DNA of 64,000 nt. Origin: Deltaproteobacteria bacterium (lineage in GTDB: Bacteria; Desulfobacterota; Syntrophia; Syntrophales; Smithellaceae). Under the pieces are notes generated by a model. That model worked only from the letters and a program-made list of their open reading frames with translations, searched no databases and had not been told where the DNA came from. Of this stretch, positions 26,044 to 35,402 are shown one piece after another. The stretch covers positions 1 to 64,000 of the forward strand of contig JAKLGV010000017.1 in the NCBI GenBank assembly GCA_022710585.1. The letters run 5' to 3'. Each line of letters begins with the position of its first letter. The first letter of the stretch is position 1. The position numbers and the translations under genes are program-made.

Positions 26044-29000
26044 TCAGGTAAGCTTATGGCCTTTTTCCCTGAATAATCTCAGGCAGGCGTCGGCCACGAT
26101 ACCGTCGTAAAGCGTTCCCCTGTTTTTTCCGATTTCATCGAGCGCGGCCTCTATGCCCGGGGCCGGACGATGGTAGCGATGGGAAACCATAGCCGATACG
26201 ACATCGGCAACGGCGAGAATTCTCGCCTCCAGGGAAATTTCATCTCCTTTCAGGCCTCTGGGATAGCCGGAACCATCCATTCTTTCGTGATGCTGATGAA
26301 CAATTTGTGCCAGCGGCCACGGGGATTCCACGTTTTTCAGAATCTCGTATCCGCTTCGGGAATGTTCTTTGATTAACGCGAACTCTACACTGGTCAGCTT
26401 CGCGGGCTTGGTCAGTATCTCCGGCGGGATCGACAGCTTGCCGATATCGTGAATGGCGCCGGCCATGCGGATAGCGTCAATCTTTTCCTGAGGCAGGCCC
26501 ATTTCCAGGGCAATATCGCGGGCCACATCCGCCGAACGGACCTGATGCAGGGCGGTGTAGGGATCCCGGACTTCCACGGCGGAAACCATCACCTGAAGCG
26601 TGCTGTCGTAAGCTTTACTCAGGCTCTCCAGGGTCTGCTGCAGTTTGGCTTCCATGTTTTTGCGCTCGGTGATGTCACGGACAACACCCCGAAAGCCAAT
26701 CGGTTTCCCGGATGAATCCTTCTGCAGCAGGATGGATATCTCCACATATCTTTGGGTCCCGTCCTTCCGGATGATCTGCCATTCCAGACCTTTGAGGGAT
26801 TGTCCCGTCTTGTAGACCTTGTTAAACGCTTTGTAGACTTTCCTGGCGGTTTCCGGATCCGTGTATTGCCGGTTGTTCATGCCCATCAATTCCTCTTTGG
26901 AGTAGCCGTGAATCCGGCACACGGCGTTATTGAAGAACGTATAGTTGCCGGCCAGATCAATTTCCCAATAGCCGTCTTCGATATTTTCCAGAGTTGTGGC
27001 CAGCTCGAAGAGCCGGGCATTCTCGATGGATATGGCCGCCTGGGCGGAAATCAAACGGAGCATATCCAGACGCTCCGGCGTGAACGCGTCTTCACTAATG
27101 TTGTTTTCCATATAAAGAATGCCGGAGATTTTGCCCTTGCTGATGATGGGAATGCACAGAATGGACTTGCACCGGCGATGGATGACATAGGCGTCGTCCG
27201 TGAAGGCGCCTTCCTGCGCCGCATTTCCGAGGATGACGTCTTTTCCGCTGTGATGAACGTAGTTGACAATGGCCTGGCAGATGTCGGGACAGTCGCTGAG
27301 CGGAATAGACTGCATCACCTTTGTTTCATCGCGATCCACGTCTTCGCTGGCGTCGATCATCAACTTCCCCTCCGACTCCAGCATGAGATAGCCGCGCTGG
27401 GCGCCGGCGCTGGTGACGGACATATGCATAATTTTCTGCAGGAGCCGCTCCAGCATCATTTCACTGGAGATCACCTGAGACACCTGCATGACTGCGGAGA
27501 GGTCCAGCGCAGCCGACAGATCGCCTCTCGTCTTTGCGGAGGCGGCTGCCTCAACATCCCGGGACGTCGCGGTTTCGGCAGGAACCAGGTCGGGATACAT
27601 TTTCCTGATCTTGTCGATCAGCGCTGTCGCGCCCCACCTGGAATAGCAGGCATACGCCTGAGTCATATACCGTCCGGCCTTTTCATGGTCGTTGATGGAT
27701 CGGTGCATCCCCGCGATAATTTCCGAAGCGATGCCCTCCACGACCAGATCGCCGCAGGTTCTGCACTGTTCAATCGCCTTCTCATAGAGCTTCTCCGCGG
27801 CAGGCAGATCGCCGCGCATCATCCAGGCATATAACGCCTGCATCGATGTATGCATGTAGGAACAGTTCATGGGAGCGCTTTTAGCCCACGCCTTCATTTT
27901 CCGCTCATTGATCTTGATGAAAGCCAAGTGTTTGAGCTTTTCCGCCGGGGCGGCATTTTTATAGACCATCAGCCGGGCAACCGAATCCAGCAGGACCGCG
28001 TATTTGTTGATCAGCACGCCCTGCTGCGAATCCATGTATTTTCTGAATTCATCGGAGGCTTTCAGGGCCAGTTTGTACTCGCTGAAAAGCGAATACAGGA
28101 TTAATTTGACGAACCAGTAAACCGAAAGAGCCGCCAGGTTTTCAGTACTCTTCCACGAGGGTAGAAGCTTCTCCGCGTCAATCGCTTTCCCGGTCAGTTC
28201 CACGGGATGGTCGGATCGCCCCAGCAAATTCAGGATACATTGCCAGGTCATCGACTGCAGCGTCAGGGTATGCCCCTGTTTCATTCCGGCAATGATTCTG
28301 TTGTTTCGCTCCATGTCTTTTTCCAGTTCGGAAAGCTCTTTGCCGGTGAAGATGTGATGCACGTCGGTGAAAAAGAGATTGAAGGTGGCAAAGCCCAGAT
28401 CACCTGTCTCCTGGCCGATTCGGTATCCCTCCAGCATCGGCTCAATGCTGTCTTTCATCGGAGAGGCCCAGTGCCGGACCAGTGCGTTGTACACAAAAAT
28501 GGTTCGGCACTCCTGATCCCGGGCATCCAGTTTATCCACCAGTTTCAGCCCCATTTTTCCGAAAGCCATCGCCGCGTTAAAATTCCACAGCCCCGCCGCC
28601 TGAACAATTCCGAAACCGGCAAACGCGAAGGCATGCTCCGGCGCCAGACCGTATTTGAATATCAGCCGGAAGGTTTTCAGAATAATCAGCGCGAGCAGAT
28701 TGGGATCGGTATAAAAAGCGGCGTGGCCCACGCTGGCCAGGATTTTTCCCGCCGCCAGGATTTCCGGATCGCTGGTTTTCGGCAGGTTGACCAGATCTTC
28801 GGATTTTTTCCCCGCAAGTTTGAGCATGATTCTGATCAGTTCCACAACGATATGAAGTTTGCCGGCTTTCTTCGGCAGCCGGACACCGAACCTGGGCGCG
28901 ATAGTATTCACAATCGGCATGGCCACGTCGATGGCGCCCCGGTAATCCTCGCGCGCGATACAGGCGTTGATCCGCGATGTGTAGATTCCGGCTTTCTCCC

Positions 29001-31425
29001 GTGTGGTCTTCGCGTGCTGCAGAGTGATTTCCGCCAGTTCATTCATCCTGTCGTAATGGCCCATCAGGTAGGCCGCTTCCGTCGCTTCGGTATAAAGGGC
29101 AACCGTAAGAGGGTATTGTTTTGTCCAGGGATTTTCTTCCAGAAGATCTATACCGCTTTTCAGATACTGGAAAGCCGGAGCATAAGCGGCAGAGGCCTTC
29201 GCCTTCTTTCCCGCTTCCAGATTGAGCCCGGCCAGCCATTCCCGTCCGGCGACGTCCTGAATCATCCTGACGCCAAGGTTGAGCTGATCAACGATATAGA
29301 AGAGTTTGCCCGGCAGATCTTTTTCGCCGGCTGTATCCAGAACCCTTTTCCCTATTTTGTAGTGAAGCGCCGATTTATCCTCTTCCTTCACCAGCGAATA
29401 GGCCGCCTCATGAATCCGGTCATGATGAAAGACGTAGTCATCGCCGATCTTGCTGACCATGCCCTCATGTATGGCTTCGGTCAAATCCCCCAGCGCCGCT
29501 TCAACGGTTGAATTTCTCACCGCTGCCAGCGTTTCCAGATTAAACCGGTTGCCGATGCAGGCGCAGATCTTCAAAACATCCCGGGTGGCCGCCGGGAGCT
29601 TTTCAATCTTCCCGGCCATCATCTGTACCAGATTGTCGGCAACTTTCATCCGGCTGATTTCGCCCACATCCCACTGCCAGCCCTGCGTTCCTTTATGGAT
29701 AATCATCTTTTCATTGTAAAGTGTATGCAGGAACTGATTCACGAAAAAGGGATTACCGCCCGCTTTTTCCTGGATCAGCCCGGCCAGTCCGAATCCTCTT
29801 TCTTCGGAGCAGCGAAGAAAATTAACGACCAGCTCCGTCACTTCTTTCTTTTTCAAAGGGCCCAGCGTGATTCTGTCCATACGGATACGCTGCCGCTCAA
29901 TGTCTTTCAGAAGTTCGGCAAACGGATGCGCTTCATCCACCTCGTTGTCCCGGTATGAAAATATGATGAAGAGATGATGGATGTCGCTGCAAATGATGTT
30001 TTTCATGAGCTGAAGACTCGCCCTGTCCGCCCACTGCAAATCATCCAGAAAAAGCGTCATCGGATGTTCCTTTTGCGGAAAGACGCCCATGAATTTTTCA
30101 AACACGAAATTAAAACGGTTTTTGGACTCCTCCGGCCCCAACAGCGGCAGTTCCGGCTGCTGCCCGATAATCAATTCGACTTCGGGAATCACATCGGTGA
30201 TGACTTTGCCGTTATCGCCCAGGGCTTTGGAAAGATTTTCTTTCCAAAGATTGATCCTGGCCGCGCTTTCCGAGAGGATTTGTTTCACCAGTAGTTGAAA
30301 CGCCTGAATAATGGCGCTGTACGGCTTGTCTCTTCTGAACTGCTCGTATTTGCCGGAAATAAAATAGCCGTGCCTGGCCACGATCGGCTTATGGATTTCA
30401 TGAATCATGGCCGACTTGCCGATACCCGGCGCGCCGGAGACAATCATCACCGAGATGCCCTTTCCCCGTTCAGCGGCTTCCTCAAATCTCGATATCAATG
30501 TATTGATCTCTTTTTCCCGTCCGAAAAGTTTCTGCGGAATGATGAACCGGATGGAGATGTCGTTTTTTCCCAGTTCAAATGAATCGATTCTGTTCTTCTC
30601 TTTCAGTTGCTTCAGGCATTCCCTGAAATCCGCCTCCAGACCGAAGCCGTTCTGGTATCTGGCTTCCGGATTCTTAGCCAGCAGCCTCATGAGGATATCC
30701 GAGACGATGACCGGGATTCGCGAATCCAGCTTCACCGGGGCCTTCGGCATCATGGCAATATGGGCATGAATGAGTTCCATGGGATCCTGAGATTTAAAGG
30801 GCAGCAGACCGGTCAGCATCTCATACAGCGTAATGCCCAGCGAATAAAGGTCGGTGCGGTAATCCACAGATCTGTTCATCCGGCCGGTTTGTTCGGGAGA
30901 CATATAGGTCAGCGTGTCGCTGATGAAACCGGGATTGTAAACCTCATCATTTTCATGCGTCAGGATGGCTGCGATGCCGAAATCCGTGATTTTCAATTCT
31001 TTCGTGTCCGGATGAATCAGGATGCTTTTGGGTTTGATGTTTCTGTGAATGATGCTCCGGGCATGCAGAGCTCCGAGCGTTTCAGCGATATTAGCCGCGA
31101 TGATCAGAAAGGATTGGATATCGAATTTTTCACCGCCGCGCAGATAGTCTTTAACGGGAACTCCCTCAAAATCCTCCAGGATAAGGGCAAATCCGTCTTT
31201 CTGGTCGATCATCTCGATAGTCTGAACGACCGTTTTCAGATCGAGGTTTTTAATGAGATCGTATTCCAGCCGGAATTGTGCCATCTCGGATGGGGTTGCG
31301 TGAGACGTCTTGAGCAGCCGGACAATGAACGATTCGGTTTCATTTTCCTTGTGGCCCCGGTAAACGGTGGAATTTCTGCTCTCGAACAATTTTTCCCGAA
31401 GGATGTAACGGCCGATCTTTTCCAT
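26044..31425 (-). CDS. Giant kinase-like/AAA/GAF/PAS/HD-GYP signalling protein
   Basis: A 1793-residue cytoplasmic signalling protein. Domains in order: Ser/Thr protein-kinase fold (1-275), AAA-type ATPase (about 300-500; Walker A GAPGIGKS 331-338, Walker B LFLDDLQWAD), a long TPR-like helical region (about 600-1270), GAF (about 1300-1470), PAS (1476-1590) and HD-GYP (about 1600-1793; HDIGK 1659-1663, GYP 1720-1722). The kinase keeps DFG (148-150), but its catalytic loop reads HRN (127-129) instead of HRD, so it may be a pseudokinase. The output is probably hydrolysis of cyclic di-GMP, complementing the nearby GGDEF cyclase. It stands alone. Confidence 0.9.
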   Translation of the reverse strand: MEKIGRYILREKLFESRNSTVYRGHKENETESFIVRLLKTSHATPSEMAQFRLEYDLIKNLDLKTVVQTIEMIDQKDGFALILEDFEGVPVKDYLRGGEKFDIQSFLIIAANIAETLGALHARSIIHRNIKPKSILIHPDTKELKITDFGIAAILTHENDEVYNPGFISDTLTYMSPEQTGRMNRSVDYRTDLYSLGITLYEMLTGLLPFKSQDPMELIHAHIAMMPKAPVKLDSRIPVIVSDILMRLLAKNPEARYQNGFGLEADFRECLKQLKEKNRIDSFELGKNDISIRFIIPQKLFGREKEINTLISRFEEAAERGKGISVMIVSGAPGIGKSAMIHEIHKPIVARHGYFISGKYEQFRRDKPYSAIIQAFQLLVKQILSESAARINLWKENLSKALGDNGKVITDVIPEVELIIGQQPELPLLGPEESKNRFNFVFEKFMGVFPQKEHPMTLFLDDLQWADRASLQLMKNIICSDIHHLFIIFSYRDNEVDEAHPFAELLKDIERQRIRMDRITLGPLKKKEVTELVVNFLRCSEERGFGLAGLIQEKAGGNPFFVNQFLHTLYNEKMIIHKGTQGWQWDVGEISRMKVADNLVQMMAGKIEKLPAATRDVLKICACIGNRFNLETLAAVRNSTVEAALGDLTEAIHEGMVSKIGDDYVFHHDRIHEAAYSLVKEEDKSALHYKIGKRVLDTAGEKDLPGKLFYIVDQLNLGVRMIQDVAGREWLAGLNLEAGKKAKASAAYAPAFQYLKSGIDLLEENPWTKQYPLTVALYTEATEAAYLMGHYDRMNELAEITLQHAKTTREKAGIYTSRINACIAREDYRGAIDVAMPIVNTIAPRFGVRLPKKAGKLHIVVELIRIMLKLAGKKSEDLVNLPKTSDPEILAAGKILASVGHAAFYTDPNLLALIILKTFRLIFKYGLAPEHAFAFAGFGIVQAAGLWNFNAAMAFGKMGLKLVDKLDARDQECRTIFVYNALVRHWASPMKDSIEPMLEGYRIGQETGDLGFATFNLFFTDVHHIFTGKELSELEKDMERNNRIIAGMKQGHTLTLQSMTWQCILNLLGRSDHPVELTGKAIDAEKLLPSWKSTENLAALSVYWFVKLILYSLFSEYKLALKASDEFRKYMDSQQGVLINKYAVLLDSVARLMVYKNAAPAEKLKHLAFIKINERKMKAWAKSAPMNCSYMHTSMQALYAWMMRGDLPAAEKLYEKAIEQCRTCGDLVVEGIASEIIAGMHRSINDHEKAGRYMTQAYACYSRWGATALIDKIRKMYPDLVPAETATSRDVEAAASAKTRGDLSAALDLSAVMQVSQVISSEMMLERLLQKIMHMSVTSAGAQRGYLMLESEGKLMIDASEDVDRDETKVMQSIPLSDCPDICQAIVNYVHHSGKDVILGNAAQEGAFTDDAYVIHRRCKSILCIPIISKGKISGILYMENNISEDAFTPERLDMLRLISAQAAISIENARLFELATTLENIEDGYWEIDLAGNYTFFNNAVCRIHGYSKEELMGMNNRQYTDPETARKVYKAFNKVYKTGQSLKGLEWQIIRKDGTQRYVEISILLQKDSSGKPIGFRGVVRDITERKNMEAKLQQTLESLSKAYDSTLQVMVSAVEVRDPYTALHQVRSADVARDIALEMGLPQEKIDAIRMAGAIHDIGKLSIPPEILTKPAKLTSVEFALIKEHSRSGYEILKNVESPWPLAQIVHQHHERMDGSGYPRGLKGDEISLEARILAVADVVSAMVSHRYHRPAPGIEAALDEIGKNRGTLYDGIVADACLRLFREKGHKLT

Positions 31426-31490
31426 AAGCGTAAATCTCTCGACAAGGAATCCTTTTCTAATTTATCGCGATGAAGGGACTCAAAAATCGG

Positions 31491-32504
31491 CTATTTATTC
31501 ACCGCCGAGCCCGCACCCTTTTCAATCGCCAGTCTTCTGCGCAGGGCATCCGCTTCGTCGCCATACATCTGATTTTGAAGTTCGCTGATCCTTTTTTCCT
31601 TTTCCGCTTTTTCCAGAGAGGCATCATGGATGATCTCCGCTTCCCTGGCTTTATAATCCTGATCCATCTTTTCGTTTTTGGCGATGGCTCGGTCCACTTC
31701 CTCGAAACCGCGCACCTGTTCGGGCGAGAACAGCTCTTCCCGGAAAATTTTGATCTGTGATTTTCTGGCTTCTTCGCTCATTTCCGAAAAGTCTTTTTCA
31801 TACATCGCCAGCTTTTCTCTGTATTTGACATAGGGTTCGGCATAGGCATCCACGTTTTGCGCTTCATCTCCCCACATATCCTGATTCAACTGCTGCAACC
31901 TTTTTTCTTTTTCCGCACCGTACATATCTCTGCTGTTGAGGATGGCGCCGCGCCGCAGAGGATACTCCTCGGCTTTGATGCTGGCGCCAAAGAGCACATC
32001 GGCGATCTCCCGGCCAAAGACCTCCCGGCGGTAATTCTGAAGTTTGTGCAGAAAGCTCACGGTTTCTTCCGTGGTTTTAGGCATTCCCCATTCGTTTGCC
32101 TTCTCGCCCAGCGTCAACTGATACCGGACAAACTTTTTGTATAATTCAAAAAGCTTCCCGGCCATGGCCTCCGGCATTGAGTCATCAAGATATTTCCGGA
32201 CGTTTTCCAGAAGCTCTTCTTCGCTATCGAATTCTTTGAAATTCTCGTCGAGGAACATAAAGAATTTTATGGTGTAGGGATTGACAATGCTGTCTTTGAA
32301 GTAGTCCTTCGCGCTTTCCTCCTTGAAGTTGATATCTTTGTAAAATATTTCGATGTCCTTCAATTTAATCGGAGAGTTTTTGTCAAAAACAAAACCTTTA
32401 TCGGCGTTGACTTCATCGGATTCTGTCATTTTTCTGATGACCAGCGCCACGATCAATATCAGAAGGATCACCACGACGACCGCAAATATCTTTTTCTTAT
32501 TCAT
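31491..32504 (-). CDS. Lipase-specific foldase-like (Lif) membrane protein
   Basis: A 337-residue protein with one N-terminal transmembrane segment (residues 5-24), then an all-helical periplasmic domain rich in charged residues. The layout and several stretches match lipase chaperones: FFMFLDENFKEFDSEEELL corresponds to the RxxFDYxLSA region, and RREVFGREIADVLFGA to the second conserved block. Two similar helical segments near the C-terminus begin EKEKR. Such foldases hold and fold secreted family I lipases. The matching lipase is 8 kb away and frameshifted. The ATG at 32504 is chosen because the membrane helix follows directly. Confidence 0.65.
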   Translation of the reverse strand: MNKKKIFAVVVVILLILIVALVIRKMTESDEVNADKGFVFDKNSPIKLKDIEIFYKDINFKEESAKDYFKDSIVNPYTIKFFMFLDENFKEFDSEEELLENVRKYLDDSMPEAMAGKLFELYKKFVRYQLTLGEKANEWGMPKTTEETVSFLHKLQNYRREVFGREIADVLFGASIKAEEYPLRRGAILNSRDMYGAEKEKRLQQLNQDMWGDEAQNVDAYAEPYVKYREKLAMYEKDFSEMSEEARKSQIKIFREELFSPEQVRGFEEVDRAIAKNEKMDQDYKAREAEIIHDASLEKAEKEKRISELQNQMYGDEADALRRRLAIEKGAGSAVNK

Positions 32505-32629
32505 GGGAGATTCGCCCCCAAGTGGTATTTTATTTTGAACAATATTTATTGTTGGGATAGACGGAAGTATATGAATAACGTCGTCGCCTGTCAATAGATT
32601 TCAGGCCACTTTGTCAAATGAACAATAAC

Positions 32630-32659
32630 TTGACACACAGACAACCAATAATATATGCT
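32630..32659 (+). promoter_or_regulatory. Promoter of the tRNA-Ala gene
   Basis: TTGACA (32630-32635), 18-base spacer and TATGCT (32654-32659), about 30 bases before the tRNA. Confidence 0.65.
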
Positions 32660-32690
32660 TCCCGACGTTTTTAGTAATAATGCCGGAACT

Positions 32691-32766
32691 GGGGATGTAG
32701 CTCAGCTGGGAGAGCGCGACGTTCGCAATGTCGAGGCCAGGGGTTCGATCCCCCTCATCTCCACCA
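32691..32766 (+). tRNA. tRNA-Ala (anticodon CGC)
   Basis: A complete cloverleaf of 76 bases: acceptor GGGGATG with CATCTCC, D stem GCTC/GAGC, anticodon stem CGACG/TGTCG with the loop TTCGCAA (anticodon CGC, reading GCG), a T arm with GGTTCGATCC, discriminator A and an encoded CCA. A terminator follows 30 bases later. Confidence 0.97.
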
Positions 32767-32798
32767 AAACCTAATGTAACAAAGTCCCAAGAAGTGCA

Positions 32799-32827
32799 AA
32801 AACCCGTTAGAAATAGCGGGTTTTTTG
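32799..32827 (+). terminator. Terminator of the tRNA-Ala transcript
   Basis: Stem AACCCGTTA/TAGCGGGTT closed by a GAAA tetraloop and followed by T residues. Confidence 0.9.
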
Positions 32828-32951
32828 TTGCAGGTGGCGTATTTGACAATAGAGTTCTTTTATCGGCTGTGTTTCCGGACATGAATTCATGGGCCAAAGA
32901 AAAACCATCCGGTGTTAAAATCAGACCAATACGACCTGGACTTGATATACT

Positions 32952-33677
32952 TTACTTCAGGAAAAATATCCGTCTGAAAATCAGATGGGTGAAGGTTGAG
33001 GAGTTGCGGCAGAAATCCACAAAAGGGCGGAAATGAGAAATTCTTCCACCTTCCGGATTGTAGCGAACACGAATTGGCGCTTCAATAACCGGTATGCCAT
33101 TTCTGTTGGCGTGAACCAGAATTTCCACTTCAAACTGAAAGCGACGCGCCTTTGTTTTTAAGTGACGCGCTTCGGGCAGCGGGTAAATACGAAATCCGCT
33201 TTGCGAATCTGAAATGGCGGGGCCTCCGGAGGTCCACACCCAGAAGTTGGAAAACTTCCGTCCGAAACTGCTTGTCCAGGGAACATCCTTGCCCGCCATG
33301 CCTTCCCGGGCTCCGACAACAATCGGCCGCGTATGTTCAGGAATGGCCTTGATAAGATTGATTGCATCTTCCGGATAATGCTGGCCATCGGCGTCAACGG
33401 TAATGGCAAAGTCGGCCACATCAGCTGCGGCTGCAAAGCCTGTCAGAATAGCTGCGCCCTTCCCTTGATTCTGTTCATGCCGCAGGATTTGAATGCCTTT
33501 GATTTCTTTGATCTGATTATACATGTCGTCAGTTGAACCATCGTCAACGACAAAAACCGGAAAGCCCAGCGCCTGCGCATCATTCACAACCTGCGGCACC
33601 GTCCCGGCATGATTGTAAACGGGAATGACAAAAGCAAAACGATTTTGATTATTAGATTCAATCAAATTTTTTTTCAC
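32952..33677 (-). CDS. Family 2 glycosyltransferase
   Basis: A 241-residue GT2 enzyme of the dolichol-phosphate-mannose-synthase-like type. The GT-A signature runs FVIPVYNHAG, VVDDGSTDD and the DADGQH (DxD) metal-binding site; a QSGFR motif follows. No membrane helix is obvious apart from a hydrophobic C-terminal end. It starts with GTG at 33677, overlapping the stop of the DhaL-DegV gene (TGATGTG) with AAAGGA upstream, so it is translationally coupled and is the last gene of the radical SAM/ammonia-lyase operon. GT2 enzymes are usual members of aryl polyene clusters; the sugar and acceptor are unknown. Confidence 0.85.
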   Translation of the reverse strand: MKKNLIESNNQNRFAFVIPVYNHAGTVPQVVNDAQALGFPVFVVDDGSTDDMYNQIKEIKGIQILRHEQNQGKGAAILTGFAAAADVADFAITVDADGQHYPEDAINLIKAIPEHTRPIVVGAREGMAGKDVPWTSSFGRKFSNFWVWTSGGPAISDSQSGFRIYPLPEARHLKTKARRFQFEVEILVHANRNGIPVIEAPIRVRYNPEGGRISHFRPFVDFCRNSSTFTHLIFRRIFFLK

Positions 33678-33678
33678 A

Positions 33679-35400
33679 TCAAAGTCCTTTGGAGTCCGGG
33701 AGAAATGCTATTCCCCACGTCCCCGGGCCCATATGCGCGCCGGACGTCAGCGACAGCGGCTGCAGAATAATTTCCGCTTTCTGATAAAGCTCCTCGATCT
33801 TTTTTTTAAACGTGCCTTCCACCCAATTTTTGTTGTCGGAATATTCCAGCATAATAAGAGCGCGGGAAGCGTCTTGAATGGCGGCGTCGAGTTTTTTTAG
33901 CGCGAACCTCACCTGATCTTCCTGATTTTTTGCCGTGCCGACTTTCTTTGCCCCCTCGGGCAGAGGTGAAATGATTGGCTTGACGTTCAGCATATCGCCG
34001 AAGAAAGCGCCGGTTTTGGACAGACGTCCGCCCTCGGCCAGGTATTGCAGTTTGTCCAGAAAGACATATTCTTTGCAGGCATCGACGGCTTTTCCGGCAA
34101 AGGCGACCGCCTTCGTCATATCTCTTGTTTCGGCCAGATAGCGGGCGGTGGCCAGCGCGATGATTCCCAGCCGTCCCGACGCCGCGCCGGTATCCATAAT
34201 CAGAAAACGGTCCTGCTTATGGTTTTCATTCCTCCACTGCTGTGCTGTCTGATAATTGCCGGTAAAAACGGAGCCCACGCACAGATACAAAACTTTTTCA
34301 AAGCGCTCCAGAACACTTTCATAAAACTGATGTCTTTCGTAAACAGAGGCCTGGGATGTGGACACCTTCACACCCTTTCTCATCGCGCTGTATAGATCTT
34401 CGGGATGAAAAAAGGTTTCGGGCAGGCTTTTATCGCCAACGGTCAGGTAACTGTTCAGCAACGTGAAGCCGTATTGCTTCGCGTCCTGATGGGTGAGCGA
34501 TCCGGCGGCATCGGTCATGATATGAAAGGCCCCGCCGTCCTTGGATTGCATAAACTCGGTGACCTGAGAGGCGAGATGATCGTCTTCCCAGCGGATGACT
34601 TGCCCCAGCCCGTCTATCTGCGAGCGGACTTTTTCCTTATTATCGGTGTGCAGATGAATTTTATAAAGTTCGCCGTCCGGAATAATGATCACCTCTTCCT
34701 GAACGCTGGTGATGATTTTGATGTCCTCAGACGAGGCGCGGGGCGCCCTGACGACAAAGTCAACGCAATAGCCGGATTCGGTTTTTTCATGAAAGGAAGA
34801 AGAAATTTTAAGTCGATCTTTGAACGTCTCCGTCACCGGGCGGCAACCATCCGGAATCCCGGCGAGCATGTAAAAGAATCCTTCAAAAAAAATATAGATG
34901 CCCAGAGCGCCGGCGTCCACCACACCCGCATCCTGCAGACGCGGGATTTGTTCGTAGGTTTCATGAACAGCCTTTTCCAGGGACGCAATGACGGCATCCG
35001 CCGCCGGTTTATCGGGTATTTTTTTCCCGGCCAGAGTTTCAGCCAGCGCGTCAAAGACGCTCAACATGGTACCGGGACGGGGATGGCTCACCGCACGCCA
35101 TGCTTTCTTTGAGCCTTCTGAGGCGCGGTCGGCAAGCTGTGAAACGTCGTCCGCCATACAAAAAGCGGAAAAAAACTGTGAGGCGATATTGCCGGAATTG
35201 CCGCGCGCCGACAGCAGCAAGTCATGAACTATTTTTTCATTCGGCTGTCCGGCGTGGCGCAGCGGGAGGAGGCTTAAGTTCAGGTTTCTTCCCGTGTCGC
35301 CGTCGGCAACGGGAAACACATTGATGGAATCCAGGAGATCCGCGCGGGCAATCAGGCGCTCCAATCCGGCAATCAAAGATTTTTGCAGAACATCTTCCAT
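33679..35400 (-). CDS. DhaL-DegV fusion, fatty-acid-kinase-like
   Basis: A 573-residue fusion. Residues 1-200 are a DhaL/Dak2 kinase domain with the ATP-Mg motif VADGDTG (about 31-37), ARGNSG (65-70) and DAGVVDAGALG. A linker follows, then a DegV lipid-binding domain from about residue 285 (TDAAGSL, STSQAS, YLAEGGRLSKTG and KPIISP). In Gram-positive bacteria separate FakA (Dak2) and FakB (DegV) phosphorylate fatty acids. Here both activities appear in one chain, so it may make an acyl phosphate. It lies 2 bases downstream of the thioesterase, which could release the acid it uses. Activity is inferred. Confidence 0.85.
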   Translation of the reverse strand: MEDVLQKSLIAGLERLIARADLLDSINVFPVADGDTGRNLNLSLLPLRHAGQPNEKIVHDLLLSARGNSGNIASQFFSAFCMADDVSQLADRASEGSKKAWRAVSHPRPGTMLSVFDALAETLAGKKIPDKPAADAVIASLEKAVHETYEQIPRLQDAGVVDAGALGIYIFFEGFFYMLAGIPDGCRPVTETFKDRLKISSSFHEKTESGYCVDFVVRAPRASSEDIKIITSVQEEVIIIPDGELYKIHLHTDNKEKVRSQIDGLGQVIRWEDDHLASQVTEFMQSKDGGAFHIMTDAAGSLTHQDAKQYGFTLLNSYLTVGDKSLPETFFHPEDLYSAMRKGVKVSTSQASVYERHQFYESVLERFEKVLYLCVGSVFTGNYQTAQQWRNENHKQDRFLIMDTGAASGRLGIIALATARYLAETRDMTKAVAFAGKAVDACKEYVFLDKLQYLAEGGRLSKTGAFFGDMLNVKPIISPLPEGAKKVGTAKNQEDQVRFALKKLDAAIQDASRALIMLEYSDNKNWVEGTFKKKIEELYQKAEIILQPLSLTSGAHMGPGTWGIAFLPDSKGL

Positions 35401-35402
35401 GA

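Noticed and set aside
26752-27834. 360-residue plus-strand ORF inside the giant kinase gene
   Set aside because: Same reasons: shadow of the GAF/PAS coding region on the other strand.
28207-29511. 434-residue plus-strand ORF inside the giant kinase gene
   Set aside because: It is antisense to a long conserved coding sequence, with no recognisable domain or ribosome binding site.
32601-32897. 98-residue minus-strand ORF containing GDRTPGLDIANVALSQLSY
   Set aside because: It lies antisense to tRNA-Ala; this peptide is a well-known artefact of translating tRNA genes on the wrong strand.
32767-32951. Integrated element next to the tRNA
   Set aside because: No attachment-site repeat of the tRNA 3' end and no integrase were seen; a terminator follows directly.
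34405-35112. 235-residue plus-strand ORF opposite the DhaL-DegV gene
   Set aside because: Shadow of a gene with intact kinase and DegV motifs; no domain of its own.
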